DNA of 64,000 bases from Planctomycetota bacterium (GTDB lineage Bacteria; Planctomycetota; Planctomycetia; Pirellulales; Thermoguttaceae): positions 19,962 to 83,961 of the forward strand of contig JAKPGL010000135.1 in assembly GCA_029550925.1 (NCBI GenBank), given 5' to 3'. A program made the position numbers and the translations under genes. This document shows positions 54,301-63,921 of the stretch, in pieces. The notes beneath the pieces are model-generated. The model was not told the DNA's origin, did not search any database, and was given only the letters and a program-made list of their open reading frames with translations. Numbering within the stretch: position 1 is the first letter of the stretch; the number at the start of each line of letters is the position of its first letter.

Positions 54301-55182
54301 GGCTTCCATCGCCAGACGTTCGGCTTCCGAATACTGCTGCCAAGCCGCCAAGGCTTCGGCCTGTTCCAACAACACCTTGGCATATTGCCGACGAAACGCC
54401 TCGGACTGACGACGTTCCTGCGGCTGTTGCATGAGGTCCTCATATTGTCGGATGGCCATTTCCACCCGAGCGGGGGAATCTTCGTTGGGGCTGTACCGGA
54501 CGTTCAGTTCCCGGGTTTGCTGGACTAGTTGGCTGGCCCGACGTACATCGCCCAGCGCTAAGGCCCGTCGAGCTGCTATCAGCAATTCGTCGCTTCTGGC
54601 CCGATCGCCGCCTCGTCCCGCCGGCTCATAACCGCCCGCCGACCCCATCCCCGGACGAGCTAAAGGAGCACCGCCGCTGGGAGGCGGCACCGAATTGACC
54701 TGATCCACCGGCGGAAGCATACTCATCGATTCCTCGCCTCCTGCCGGCTGGACCCCTCGGGCGTCCTCGCGGTTCCGCGCCGTAAAGGGATCCATCGGCT
54801 CTTGTTCCGATCTGCGGAACGGCAGCGGCAATACACTGCCAGTCCGTCGGGACGTTGCTGTCCGCTTCAGTTCGATGTCCCGACGCACTCGTTCCGGCGT
54901 GTCGCCCAAGGGCATCGGACCATACGAGACCCCTAGGCGTTCGGCTTGGGCCGCCAATTGTTCGGCCGCCTCGAAATCATTCTCCGCCAAGGCCTGTCGT
55001 GCGCGGCGGAGTAGATCATCGGCTTGGGTTCTCTTATCCGCAGAACCCGTCTGAGCTACCACCGCTTGGCTGGCAACCCAACCAACCGTCGTAGAAAGCT
55101 GTCCGGCTTGGCTCTTTGCAACCGCCAAGCTCATTCCGACCAGCGTCAGCCCAATCCAAATGCATCTGGTGGCTTTCAACAT
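51322..55182 (-). CDS. Type II secretion/pilus-type secretin with N-terminal repeats
   Basis: A 1,286-aa secretin, far longer than the usual 600-750. Signal peptide at 1-26. Three homologous helical repeats follow (about 54-105, 196-250, 265-325), each holding LGVSYGP or a close form and PExxRxxIE. A coiled-coil-like stretch (about 400-600) leads to an STN-type domain (VTLDFKNAPLSTVMEYLAKLADVNLHLDP, about 672-755). The secretin barrel ends with GGTVLLGGIKRLSEQRREFGVPMLNKIPYVNRLF, the classic VPxLxxIPxxxxLF motif. The ATG at 55182 has AAAGGAG five bases upstream. It would form an outer-membrane pore; no other secretion genes are adjacent. Confidence 0.93.
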   Translation of the reverse strand: MLKATRCIWIGLTLVGMSLAVAKSQAGQLSTTVGWVASQAVVAQTGSADKRTQADDLLRRARQALAENDFEAAEQLAAQAERLGVSYGPMPLGDTPERVRRDIELKRTATSRRTGSVLPLPFRRSEQEPMDPFTARNREDARGVQPAGGEESMSMLPPVDQVNSVPPPSGGAPLARPGMGSAGGYEPAGRGGDRARSDELLIAARRALALGDVRRASQLVQQTRELNVRYSPNEDSPARVEMAIRQYEDLMQQPQERRQSEAFRRQYAKVLLEQAEALAAWQQYSEAERLAMEASRLGVSYGPFDARPETLLRQIEQARRQQRYPVQPAGGQFPVSQAGGPYEDQRANQALYDPRQDSTRNVWAGATTGAPAGSEGSNSVGVALLRQAEEALRNRDNETAIRLFREAAKYEHEMDPVSRQRLQEYMPLFTRTTPPGGGMIDEAMARQQALLRQVHAEVAQQESAALKLRETDPRGALAVLTETRKRIEAAQGLDPNARAQLLRRIDRDIELTRKYVEENRSRIELEEQNTRVEEDLARSQMTKLEIQQKLAAMVDEYNRLMDEQRFAEAEVMAKRAYQLDPDSPVTMQLMTQSKFVRRYFNNLRIQEEKERSFADRLAEVDASLAIPVGDRNPLVFPDAKEWAQLTKSRSKYLADRRRGMSERELEIERKLKTPVTLDFKNAPLSTVMEYLAKLADVNLHLDPQGLAEEGVTTDTPVTVSLTHEVSLKSALNLILQPLHLSYVIKDEVLKITSEQARSGEVYTVSYPVADLVIPIPNFTPNPRMGLAGAYHDALGAVGYGGMPAWAGGAGAPLAVVASREGAPNTAMVSPAILAQMQQATGGAAGAASAGPRTGAPLMFGPGGLGGGVQADFDSLIDLITSTVRPNSWTDLGGPGSIASFPVNLSIVVSQTQEVHEEIVDLLEQLRRLQDLQVTIEVRFITLMDNFFERIGVDFDFDINDNNDRPYQIFGRRDPTVSTQYTNQTYEQDYPRNTQDRDLKRNQSTVAGLNTAGAGINLGNFSADLDIPFRQDSFALTIPQFGGFPAGSNPGAQIGFAILSEIEAFFFIQAAQGDTRTNILQAPKVTLFNGQQAFVSDTSQSPFVISVIPVVGDFAAAQQPVIVVLNEGTFLTVQAVVSNDRRFVRLTVVPFFSKIDEVNTFTFTGSETSSEESSSEGNQETPNDNTKKSSSKTVRREGTTVQLPTFSFVTVTTTVSVPDGGTVLLGGIKRLSEQRREFGVPMLNKIPYVNRLFKNVGIGRDSSSLMMMVTPRIIIQEEEEERLGILP

Positions 55183-55656
55183 GTTCTCCTTTCCTTGCCC
55201 AGGATGAGACGACCTTGTCAACCCATACCGATATTTTCCTCTCCCGAAGCGATTAGCCCGGCGCCGCCGACAATACCCCCTTATCTTGGGGATATTTGCC
55301 GACAGGTTTCAGACGAAAACACGAAACAGACCAGGCTTCTCGCCCCTGGTGAAAGGCTCCAGGTTAGATAAGTTCAAGCACTCAGGTAGAAGAGCGGGCG
55401 GATAAATACCTAATCCGCTCCCAATCGGTCAAGGGCAGTTTCCAGATTTTTTTCCAAAAGATTTGCCCCAAGCCAAAAACACCCACCGACTCAGAATTGC
55501 CCCTTCTTATCCCCACCACCAATCCCCCATCGCCCGAGACGCCGCAACTCATTACCTACCAATAGATTACAAGAAAAATTGCACCAGTCGGCTCCGCCCG
55601 GCCCGGGCAAAAGGAAATACCACTTCCTAGGAATTTTCCACCCCCTGAATGGCCGT
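55183..55656. other. Intergenic stretch, no feature recognised
   Basis: A 474-base gap between two minus-strand genes. The secretin promoter should lie in its left part, but I could not define it, and I see no gene, repeat or convincing terminator here. Confidence 0.5.
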
Positions 55657-57630
55657 CTATTCCAACTCTTTGGCCGAAATGCGGGCCAGGCTGATCCGTT
55701 CGTATGCGTGCTTCTGACCCCGTTCATACAGGCATAGCACGGTACCGTCCGGCAGCACCGCCAAACACGAGTACGCCGCCGGTCCCGCCCACAGCAGTTT
55801 GCCCACAGGCCAGCTCTTGCCCTCATCGTAGCTTAACCGAAGCGTCATCTTCTTGCGATCTTTCGGGTCAGCCGGGTTGGAAAACAGAATCACATTTTTA
55901 CTACCCGGCCGGTTCGGATCGGCCAGGCTATAACGCCGGATGCTGGCCTGGCAAATCGGTTCGAGGAGCATTGGATCGTAGGTAACCGGCGACCAAGTCA
56001 GCCCGCCGTCGGTGCTAAAGGCAACAGCCCGGCATGTGTGCTGCCGATTGTAATTTCGCATGTTGAGCATGAGCCGTCCGTCGGCCAGTTCTACCACTTC
56101 ACATTCGTTGGTCTTTGGCGGGGCGGCGCCGCCCAGACGCCACGTCTTGCCGCCGTCGTCGCTATAAATGACATGGGAAGCCCACTCGCCGCCGTCGGCA
56201 ATATGATCGCAGGGAACCAGCAGCCGACCACTGCGAAGCTGAATGCCGCAGCCTGGCCCGGTGGCATACCAGGTCCACTCCGGTTTCTTGACCTGCTGGG
56301 TGATTTCGACCGCTTTAGCCCAACTGCGCCCGTCGTCGGTGCTATGGGTAACCCAAACCGTGCGCGTCCCTTTGCTTTTCCGCGCTACGATCTGCCCCTC
56401 CGAATCCTCCCCCAGGTTATGCGTCATCAGGAGCCAGATCGTGCCGGTTTTCTGATCCACCACCGGGCAAGGGTTGCCGCAGGTATTCGGACCATCGTCC
56501 CAAACGATCTGTTGAGCCGAGAAGGTGCGCCCGCCGTCTTCACTCCGCTTGACCAATAGATCAATATTGCCGGTGTCGTTTCGGCTCTGTTTTCGGCCTT
56601 CGCAAAAGGCAAGCACCGTGCCTTTGGGCGTTACCAGGACCGAGGGAATCCGGTAGGTGTGGTAGCCCTCCCGGCCGGAGATATACACATCGACATGTTC
56701 TATTTCTTTGGCCGCTTCCTCTGAAGATGCCTTTGATGTTCGAGGTTCTGGCGATGGGGGATCGGCGGACTTTTTGGGTTCTGGTGGTGATAGATCGGTG
56801 GGGCTGCTTGATTTGGTTGAGGTAGGCTTTTCTTTTTGCTCCGCGGAAGGTTCTGGGGTTGTCGTGGCTGAGGCAGGCGGAAAGCCGGGCTTTGCCGCCG
56901 GCCCGGTCGAGGCGGGCCGGGGAATGTCCAAGATGCGGCCCGTCGCCGTGAATTGCATGACCCGCATTCGGCTTCGCCACGGGCGCAGGCTTACCTGTCC
57001 GATCGGCCCGCCGTCAGAAACCATCGAATAGACCACCTGCCCATCTACCAAAAACCGCATCTGGTTTTCTTTGCGGATAATTTCGAGCCGAAACCGTTGG
57101 CCCTCCCGAAGATGCTCACCCGTGGGATCCAACATTTGCCGTCCGCCGGGAAAGATCGGCCCTTCGACAAACATCCGATCGTTGCCGCTGGAAAAGCCGA
57201 AATGACTGGATTCCCCCAAAACGATCGAAGCCCCGCTCCGTTCCAGTTGGAAAATGCTCAGCTCTACTTTCAGGTGGAAATTGCCCGATCCAATGGCCCG
57301 CACCGTGCGAAGTAGATTGCCCGGCCCGCTGCCTTCCAGAAAGCCTTCCCCTTGCACCCATTTCTGGCCGATCGCTTCGACCAACTCCGGCTTGCCATCG
57401 GCCACGAAGACGGCTTCTTCCGGCTGATTTTCTCCTTCTTTTGGGGGCATGTTTAGTCCTTCTGGTGGACTTTTCCCTTCCGTGAGCGGCTTTTCCCCGT
57501 TTTCCTGTTTGTCGGCCGATCGTGTCGGCTGATTGGCGTCAGACGCCGTCTCGCCCGCCCATCCAGCCATCATGATGCTCCAAAAGACCCACAACGTAGC
57601 AAATACCATGCTTCTCATCTCACGTTGCAC
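55657..57630 (-). CDS. Exported sialidase-like protein (GH33/BNR type)
   Basis: A 657-aa exported protein. After the signal and a low-complexity linker, residues about 65-250 form a LamG/DUF1080-like beta-sandwich. From about 310 a six-bladed sialidase propeller follows, with the RIP motif in YRIPSVL and four Asp boxes (SEDGGRTF, STDDGRSW, SDDGGKTW, STDGGLTW). Exo-alpha-sialidases remove terminal sialic acids. The GTG at 57630 has AAGGAG eight bases upstream and is preferred to the ATG four codons on. It lies 71 bases after the galactosidase-like gene on the same strand, so the two are probably co-transcribed. Confidence 0.88.
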   Translation of the reverse strand: MQREMRSMVFATLWVFWSIMMAGWAGETASDANQPTRSADKQENGEKPLTEGKSPPEGLNMPPKEGENQPEEAVFVADGKPELVEAIGQKWVQGEGFLEGSGPGNLLRTVRAIGSGNFHLKVELSIFQLERSGASIVLGESSHFGFSSGNDRMFVEGPIFPGGRQMLDPTGEHLREGQRFRLEIIRKENQMRFLVDGQVVYSMVSDGGPIGQVSLRPWRSRMRVMQFTATGRILDIPRPASTGPAAKPGFPPASATTTPEPSAEQKEKPTSTKSSSPTDLSPPEPKKSADPPSPEPRTSKASSEEAAKEIEHVDVYISGREGYHTYRIPSVLVTPKGTVLAFCEGRKQSRNDTGNIDLLVKRSEDGGRTFSAQQIVWDDGPNTCGNPCPVVDQKTGTIWLLMTHNLGEDSEGQIVARKSKGTRTVWVTHSTDDGRSWAKAVEITQQVKKPEWTWYATGPGCGIQLRSGRLLVPCDHIADGGEWASHVIYSDDGGKTWRLGGAAPPKTNECEVVELADGRLMLNMRNYNRQHTCRAVAFSTDGGLTWSPVTYDPMLLEPICQASIRRYSLADPNRPGSKNVILFSNPADPKDRKKMTLRLSYDEGKSWPVGKLLWAGPAAYSCLAVLPDGTVLCLYERGQKHAYERISLARISAKELE

Positions 57631-57701
57631 GGACTAACTCCTTTGCAAAGCCAGAACAATGAAATACACATTGAACACTACTTTTGTCCGGCATCCCCAG
57701 T

Positions 57702-60700
57702 TCATTCTCGCAGCAGTTGGGCGTCGGCCCAGTTGGCATGGTCGCCGTCCACACCGTCCGCACCGGGCAGCGCCCGAAGTTCTAGTTGCTCGGCCCCCTC
57801 CACATCCACTTCCACCAGTTGAGCGGGGCTGTCTTTACGCATCGGGCCGCTTGCGAAGACCTTTCGGCCATCCAACCAAACTTCAAAAATCACTTCCCCA
57901 TCCATGGCATGTTGGTCCCGACCGATATAGGCCCGAAACTTTTTAAACCCACCGCCGGCCAGATCATACACAATTCGGCTTTCGGCATGGGCGCCCAAGC
58001 CGCTGGAGAAAGTTTTCCCAGCAATGGTCATCGGTTTTTCCCAGACGCTCCGGCCCCGCTGCAACCTGCCCCAGCTTTGTTCGACCTGGTTGGGCGCCGC
58101 CTGGTCCAGGTGAACCACCGGCTGGCTCAGTCCCGTCCATCGGGAACCGATCCGGACCGACCCCGCCGGTTGTAGGGTGATGATCTGCCGGGAGCGGTCC
58201 TGCTGAATGGGCAGCGGCCAAGGCGGGGGTTCAGGTGGCATGACGCCCTGTTGAAACTCCAGCCGAAGCACCCGACGCACTAGCCGCGCTTCCGCCCACA
58301 CCCAGCAGCCCACTTCGCCTACCAAATACGGCGGCTTCGTTGGAGCGGTCTGCTCGGGCTTGTTCGCACCAGCCTGTTTTCCTTTAGCCGGACTGGTTTG
58401 GCCGGGTTTATTCAGGCCGGTCTCCGCAGGTTTTCCCCCAGCGGCAGGATCGGCCTTAGTAATCGGCCGGATGGTCCATGTAAACTGATACTCCCCTTCC
58501 GGAAGCTGGGCCTCAAACCAGGTCCACCGATGCGGTAGATGCGTCTGGACCGGCTTTTCCGGGCTGCGCACCGCTCGGACTTCCACTGGCCGATCGCCCA
58601 GTTTCACCTGACAATCGACCGGCCCGGCCGGGCTAGTCTTTGGATCGAACAGTAGATGCAATGCCGCCTTCAGGCCCGGTCCGACCCGCATCCGGCCATT
58701 GCCTTCGATCTTCCAGGCCGGCTCAGAACCATCGCCAAGAACCACCCTTTGCGAAAAGTTTTCCACCTTGCAGAGGGGCTCTTGGCCTCCAAACGGGATT
58801 TCCACCGGACCTGACGGATCGGCCAAGGCCACCGGCTCTCCGTCCAACCAAGCTGCCTGCACCCCGGCCGGAAGCCGAATCGAACTCTTCTGCCCCGGTT
58901 GGCCGAACAGTTCGTATTCAATTTGCCGAGCTTCTCGGCGAAGTTCCCGCACCGAGAGGCCAGCCAACGGAGGCTCTGAAGCCGCCGGATTAGCGCCTGT
59001 CTGCCCTCCCGATGCACTAGCACCAGAAGGTTTTGTAGGCCCAGGAGCTTCGCCTAAGCGGGCCGGGACCAGTTCCATCAAAACGGTCTCGTAGGCGCTA
59101 AGCTCCAGTTCTAGGCGATCTCCGTAGGCAAAAAGGGTGGGCAATGTTTCATGTCGGGGATAGATGATCCGAGCGGCTAACCGGACACTGCCCGTCGCAT
59201 GTTGAGGCGTAGTTGCACTTCCGGCGGTCGGCGTCTCCGGAGCCGACTCCCAACCGATCGTCTCATCCAACGGAATGCTCACCTTCCTGGGTTCGATAAA
59301 CGGGTTCCGGAGGGCAAGGATGCCCCGACCGGCCCGCCAATGGGCGTATCCATAAGGCTCGCGTTTGAACGGATCACCGAGGATCAGCTCCGTCTGAGCC
59401 AGCACGTCGGCATTCTTCCGCGCCCACCGCAAGAGCGAGGCCAAAAAGGCCCAATCCTCCCGCCCCTTGGTGAAAAACTGCGGGTTGATGTAGAGAGTGA
59501 GCAATCGGCAGCCGCGGCCCACGACAATGGCCGCATTATCTTCCCATTTTTCTGGGCTGATGACGATAATGCCCAGATGTTCAATGGCCGATGGCAGGTA
59601 ACCCGGATGCTCCCGACAGCGCTGGCGAAATGCGGCGTCCCGGGTCGTGGTGGCGCTATCCCGCACAATCGGCGCCGGCACGATAATATCCGGATAATCG
59701 CCGGACACCGATCCCCAAATGGAGTCGGCGTACCGGAGCCACCACGGGCTAAGCCACATGCCACAGGTCGGATCCAAAAAGATGCCCGGCCGCTCCCGCC
59801 GTACCGCCTCCAAAAGTTCGATATATGCCTCGACATTAGCCTCTTTGGCATATTCGCCGGGCAAATGGCCGTGGCCTTGCGCATCACAGGTCGCACTAAA
59901 GCCGTCGAACTTGTAAAACGCCAACTGGTACTGCCGGGCAAGCCGCAACACCACCTCCTGAATGTCCCGTCGATACCTCGGCCCGGATTGACACAGATAC
60001 CACGGATTGGAGTTGGCCTCGTAGCCGGCCTTGGCCCCCCAAGGAGCGTGGTTGTAGCCGCTGGAGGGCGAAAGCCACAGACCCAGCCGACCGTTCATCT
60101 TCTTCAGCTCTTCGACCAGCGGCCCAAACCCCCGGGGAAACCGCTCTTTCTGAATCTCCCAGAGGCTATTTTTCTCATCCCAGCCGTCGTCGATCGTAAA
60201 CGTATCAAACGACTCGCCGAACGGTTCCCACAAGTTTTTGCGGAAGGTTTCGATCAGTTGGAGGCAGTTTTGTTCTGTGGGCGGCATCAGGGTCCACCAG
60301 GTGTTGTAGTTGACAAACAGATTCAGCTCCGACGGGCTGGCCTGGAAACTGGCCACATATTGGCGGAAGCGTTTAAGCAGGCGTCCCGGCTCGGCGACGC
60401 CGAAAACAGCCGTTTTACTGGTCCACCGACCTTGCACCCGTCGGCCCGAATAGTGGACCAACTTGACCGTGCCCTCTTCATACAGGTTGTGTCCCGCCGG
60501 GAACTCCAATCCCCAGAAGGTATCCTCCAAAAAGATCGGTTCGCCGAAGCCCTGATGGGTGCACTGCCCCGGCACTTGGACTACCCAGGCTTCCACCCGG
60601 CGCAGGTCCAGCGGCGTCTGGCTCTCCAGCTCCAACCAGCGGCGCACGAAGAAATCCTTTTGGCCCAGTTCATAGACAATCTCTAGTGCCAGCCCCGGCT

Positions 60701-61214
60701 TTTTGCCCGCATAGCGGAAACGAATTTGCTGGGCGGCATTGGCCAGGTGCCGTCGATCTGCCTTTTGCAGGGTAAAATCCTCCGGCCCCAGGGCGGGCTG
60801 GCCTTCCAGCTCGATCTGGAACCCTTTGTCCGCCCCCGCCAGAGTTCTACCGGCCAATTTGTTTTCGATCCGTTCCAGCTTGCCGGTCATTTCGTCGAAT
60901 TGGAGCGAGAGGGCTTCGTTACCTAGGAAAACCTTCGCAGGGGGCTGTTCCCCAGCAGGTTTCTGGGAGTCTTGGGCCGGCTGCGATGATGTACTTTTTT
61001 CCTCTTCGACCTTTGCTATCTCTGCCCGGCCGTGCTCGGCCGTCTGGGCGGATATCGCTCCTGGGCCCCGCTCGGCCGTCTGGGCTGAGGGCAGATCGTT
61101 GGCCGGAGTCGTCGGCCCGGCCATTCCTCCCTGCACCAACCAGCTCAAAATCCCCACCCAAACCCACTCGAATCGGACCGACTTTTTCTGGCCACTACCT
61201 TTTACCGGCCGCAT
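57702..61214 (-). CDS. Exported alpha-galactosidase-like protein with NPCBM
   Basis: A 1,170-aa exported protein. A signal peptide and linker precede a beta-sandwich (about 80-330), then a GH-D clan barrel: FDTFTIDDGWDEKNSLWEIQKERFPRGFGPLVEELKKMNGRLGLWLSP, with candidate nucleophile Asp in FYKFDGF and acid/base Asp in GSVSGDYPD. The C-terminus is an NPCBM module (SVWEKPMTIAGKTFSSGLGAHAESRIVYDL), a galactose-type binding domain. GGAG lies eight bases before the ATG at 61214; the frame stays open 31 codons further without a site. Alpha-galactosidase or a related retaining activity is likely; exact family uncertain. Confidence 0.85.
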   Translation of the reverse strand: MRPVKGSGQKKSVRFEWVWVGILSWLVQGGMAGPTTPANDLPSAQTAERGPGAISAQTAEHGRAEIAKVEEEKSTSSQPAQDSQKPAGEQPPAKVFLGNEALSLQFDEMTGKLERIENKLAGRTLAGADKGFQIELEGQPALGPEDFTLQKADRRHLANAAQQIRFRYAGKKPGLALEIVYELGQKDFFVRRWLELESQTPLDLRRVEAWVVQVPGQCTHQGFGEPIFLEDTFWGLEFPAGHNLYEEGTVKLVHYSGRRVQGRWTSKTAVFGVAEPGRLLKRFRQYVASFQASPSELNLFVNYNTWWTLMPPTEQNCLQLIETFRKNLWEPFGESFDTFTIDDGWDEKNSLWEIQKERFPRGFGPLVEELKKMNGRLGLWLSPSSGYNHAPWGAKAGYEANSNPWYLCQSGPRYRRDIQEVVLRLARQYQLAFYKFDGFSATCDAQGHGHLPGEYAKEANVEAYIELLEAVRRERPGIFLDPTCGMWLSPWWLRYADSIWGSVSGDYPDIIVPAPIVRDSATTTRDAAFRQRCREHPGYLPSAIEHLGIIVISPEKWEDNAAIVVGRGCRLLTLYINPQFFTKGREDWAFLASLLRWARKNADVLAQTELILGDPFKREPYGYAHWRAGRGILALRNPFIEPRKVSIPLDETIGWESAPETPTAGSATTPQHATGSVRLAARIIYPRHETLPTLFAYGDRLELELSAYETVLMELVPARLGEAPGPTKPSGASASGGQTGANPAASEPPLAGLSVRELRREARQIEYELFGQPGQKSSIRLPAGVQAAWLDGEPVALADPSGPVEIPFGGQEPLCKVENFSQRVVLGDGSEPAWKIEGNGRMRVGPGLKAALHLLFDPKTSPAGPVDCQVKLGDRPVEVRAVRSPEKPVQTHLPHRWTWFEAQLPEGEYQFTWTIRPITKADPAAGGKPAETGLNKPGQTSPAKGKQAGANKPEQTAPTKPPYLVGEVGCWVWAEARLVRRVLRLEFQQGVMPPEPPPWPLPIQQDRSRQIITLQPAGSVRIGSRWTGLSQPVVHLDQAAPNQVEQSWGRLQRGRSVWEKPMTIAGKTFSSGLGAHAESRIVYDLAGGGFKKFRAYIGRDQHAMDGEVIFEVWLDGRKVFASGPMRKDSPAQLVEVDVEGAEQLELRALPGADGVDGDHANWADAQLLRE

Positions 61215-61483
61215 GATCCAGTCTCCTTTAGGAAGGGGGATTTTTGGATCATTGTAACACTTCAGTCGAATGAAACAACTCTGCGGCTTTCTCGACACAA
61301 ATATCATTCCCCCAGGATGGAATACATAATTTCACCTATCCTCTTTTCCCTGGATCGGGAGCTTTCGCGGGGATGACATCCACCCTGTTATCCCAAAGGG
61401 ACAGAACCGCCGGTAGAGCGGGAATGACAGAGTACCCTGGTCGAGGGAAACGGTACAAAAATTTAGTTAGAATACCGTGCCTC

Positions 61484-63148
61484 TTACGCCCAGGATTTGC
61501 CGTCTTTTTTGGTCCCGCAGACAAAGACTCGGATGCCCAGGGCCTCGGCCATGGCCGCTCGGGCTAGCAAGGCCCGGTCCGCACTGCGGGCGTCTGTGGC
61601 ATAGACCACCTGGATGTGGTTGGCCTTGTGGCGGGCCATGAACTGGTCTCGGCTTACGCCATAAAGAACGGCGTGCATGATCGGCCACTGGGGTGTGGTA
61701 GCCTGGAGGCGACGCTGGGTTTCTTCGTCGGGCAGTTGTACCACGCCGCCTCGGCCGATGTCCATATTGAGCCGACCGTCCTGGACATAGATTCTCGACC
61801 AGATGATTTCGCCGGGTTTGCTGACGCCTTTGAGCGTACCGCCGCCCAGGCGGAAGTACATCGGCGGTTGCCGTTCGCTTACTGCGCCGCGCCAGCCGTC
61901 GATGAAGTGAGCCGGCGGGGCGCCGCCGCTAATCATGAATACCCATACATAATCCGGCGTGGTCCCCGATCGATCCACATCGCCCCAACGCACATCGTGC
62001 AAGGTGGTTTCCACCGGCTGGCCCATCGTCCGATGCACCCGGTTAATGAGCAGAGCGTCCAGCCCAGCCCCTTCGTCCACTTCGTTGAAATGCATCAGGG
62101 GCTGGCCGGGATACAGCTCCCGGCTTCCGTCCCGGCTGCGAACCGGCGGACGCTCCGTATTGTTCAATGTGCCTTCGACCAGGTCGCTTGCCGGCAGAAG
62201 GTCTTTCAAGCCCTGCTGATATTGAACGCCGATCAGATCGCAGCCGAAATCGTCGGCAATCCGCATGGCGGCAATGTACATCTTGCACTGGAGCAAGATT
62301 TGATCATCAGTCAAGTCGGCGTCTGGATTGGGACCGGTGATGAAGCGCAACCCAGCTTGGTCATACCACTGGCGCACCGCCTGGGCCTCGGCATCGGGCG
62401 TTTGGATGGTTTCGTAGTAGAGGGCCGACTGGCTGAGCCGCTCTTTATAGACGCCCATCGGCGCCAATAGTTCGTCGGGCAAGATGGCGTTGTACATGCC
62501 CATGCAGCCTTCGTCGAAAATGCCCATGATGGCTTTTTGTCGCCGAAGTTGCTCGGCCAGGGCCTGACCCAAACGGCGTTCGGCCGCTGGGATTTCCACC
62601 TTCCGAAGCGGCGTTACATGGCGGGTGTCGTGTTTCACCGTGCCTTTTTCCAGCCAGCGCTGTAGATTTTTTCGGAAACCAGGGGCCTGGAAATCTTCGG
62701 CCCAGAGGGTGGAGTAAGGCACACCGGCTTTGGTGAGGCAGGCGTTCAGGTTCAACATGCCGACCAGGCCCGGCCATTGGCCCGACCAATTGGCCGCCGT
62801 CAGGATCGGCCCCTTATGGTGCATTAGGCCAGCCAGCACATGGTGGGAATACTGCCAGACGGCCTCGGCCACGATGAGCCGGGCTGTGGGGTCCAGCCGA
62901 CTGAATACCTCCATGCCTTCGCGCTGGGAACTGATAAACCCGTGGCCTTTGTCGGGCTTGTAAGGATGGGCGCGGACAAGCTGGTAGCCGCAGGCAGCCA
63001 CCGCCTCGGTCAAAGCGGCCTCCATAGCCTGCTGGGCCTCCCAACAGACCCGATTGGCCGACTCACGCAGATCGCCGCTAGCAACCAAATAGACCTGCTT
63101 CTTGCCCGCCTTGGGCAACTTCGGAAGTTTCGGAATCGCATAGGCCAT
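61484..63148 (-). CDS. L-fucose-isomerase-like protein
   Basis: A 554-aa cytoplasmic protein of the L-fucose/L-arabinose isomerase-like fold. Candidate metal-site segments are [30 protein letters not shown] and [11 protein letters not shown], matching the Glu, Asp and His of the family in order. No signal peptide. True FucI has about 590 aa, so the length fits but substrate may be another aldose. GGAG precedes the ATG by about ten bases. It lies 269 bases upstream in the direction of the galactosidase and sialidase genes and may handle sugars they release. Confidence 0.82.
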   Translation of the reverse strand: MAYAIPKLPKLPKAGKKQVYLVASGDLRESANRVCWEAQQAMEAALTEAVAACGYQLVRAHPYKPDKGHGFISSQREGMEVFSRLDPTARLIVAEAVWQYSHHVLAGLMHHKGPILTAANWSGQWPGLVGMLNLNACLTKAGVPYSTLWAEDFQAPGFRKNLQRWLEKGTVKHDTRHVTPLRKVEIPAAERRLGQALAEQLRRQKAIMGIFDEGCMGMYNAILPDELLAPMGVYKERLSQSALYYETIQTPDAEAQAVRQWYDQAGLRFITGPNPDADLTDDQILLQCKMYIAAMRIADDFGCDLIGVQYQQGLKDLLPASDLVEGTLNNTERPPVRSRDGSRELYPGQPLMHFNEVDEGAGLDALLINRVHRTMGQPVETTLHDVRWGDVDRSGTTPDYVWVFMISGGAPPAHFIDGWRGAVSERQPPMYFRLGGGTLKGVSKPGEIIWSRIYVQDGRLNMDIGRGGVVQLPDEETQRRLQATTPQWPIMHAVLYGVSRDQFMARHKANHIQVVYATDARSADRALLARAAMAEALGIRVFVCGTKKDGKSWA

Positions 63149-63699
63149 GATAGTAAACTCCTTGGAAAACCCTACATCGTCAGCCCGTTACTCATCGGTT
63201 GGATTTTTAGATACCACGGGGTCGATTCTACTCCGAAATCCATAAGCCGAGTATCCCCCAGGTCGTTCTCCTTGGAACGGATACGTCTCCTCTGAGGTCA
63301 AACCGGGGAGAGCTTCCCTCGAACACGGAAAATAGTACCACCTCAGCCGAAGGGAGGAACCTTTTCGGGTCATCGCCGCAAAGGCGCCCGATCCAGGTAA
63401 AAAAGAATAGCCGAATGCAGTACCTTGTCACTGCCGCGTAATCGCCCAATCTAGGCTTCTTGCAGCCTCTACTTGGGAGGAATAACAAAGTAGCCTCCTC
63501 ATAGGACCCTGGATTGAGAGCTTTCGCAGGAATGACAATCCCGGGCAAATTTCGCCCTAAGATAAGCCCCCTTCGCATTCGGCCGAAATGTTACGGAAGA
63601 GGGAAGAAGAAGGGAGAGGATATTCCAGGATATGGAGAGGGCTGAGGAAATAGAGACGACTATCTCCTCCTATCTCCTCCCCAAAATCCACGGAACCCC
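63149..63699. other. Intergenic region with composite repeat copy B
   Basis: A 551-base gap between minus-strand genes, over a third of it taken by the composite repeat at 63408-63594. The fucose-isomerase-like gene's promoter should lie near 63150-63300 but no clear boxes are seen. No gene recognised. Confidence 0.6.
63408..63594 (+). repeat. Composite intergenic repeat, copy B
   Basis: Begins TAGCCGAATGCAGTACCTTG (63408) and ends with the 67-base segment at 63528-63594 (GGAATGACAATCCCGGGC, AAATTTCGCC, AATAAGCC-like), the same ends and order as copy A at 17445-17617. The middle differs, and the exact dRS3 pattern is lost here. Confidence 0.75.
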
Positions 63700-63921
63700 C
63701 TAAAGGAGTTCTCGGAGACTGTTCCAGCTCATATAGGCCAGGATCAGGGCACAAATTAAAAAGCCCACATCCGTAACCAGACCGGCAGACTGTCCAAAGG
63801 GGATACCCAGAAGGGCGTCCAATCCGAACATCACCAGCAGAAGCACAGCGATTGCCATACCGAGGATGGCCAATGCTTTCGGCATCGAAGCAGTTCCTAC
63901 CACGATGGTCGTGTTTCCCAT
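63700..63921 (-). CDS. Small membrane protein
   Basis: A 73-aa protein with two hydrophobic segments (about 14-35 and 48-66) and the end YMSWNSLRELL. It has good coding character and an AT-rich upstream stretch, and similar short two-helix proteins are common in planctomycetes. I do not recognise a family with known function. Confidence 0.68.
   Translation of the reverse strand: MGNTTIVVGTASMPKALAILGMAIAVLLLVMFGLDALLGIPFGQSAGLVTDVGFLICALILAYMSWNSLRELL

Noticed and set aside
59199..60686. A 495-codon plus-strand frame within the galactosidase-like gene
   Set aside because: It is antisense to conserved barrel motifs and shows no start site or homology cues.
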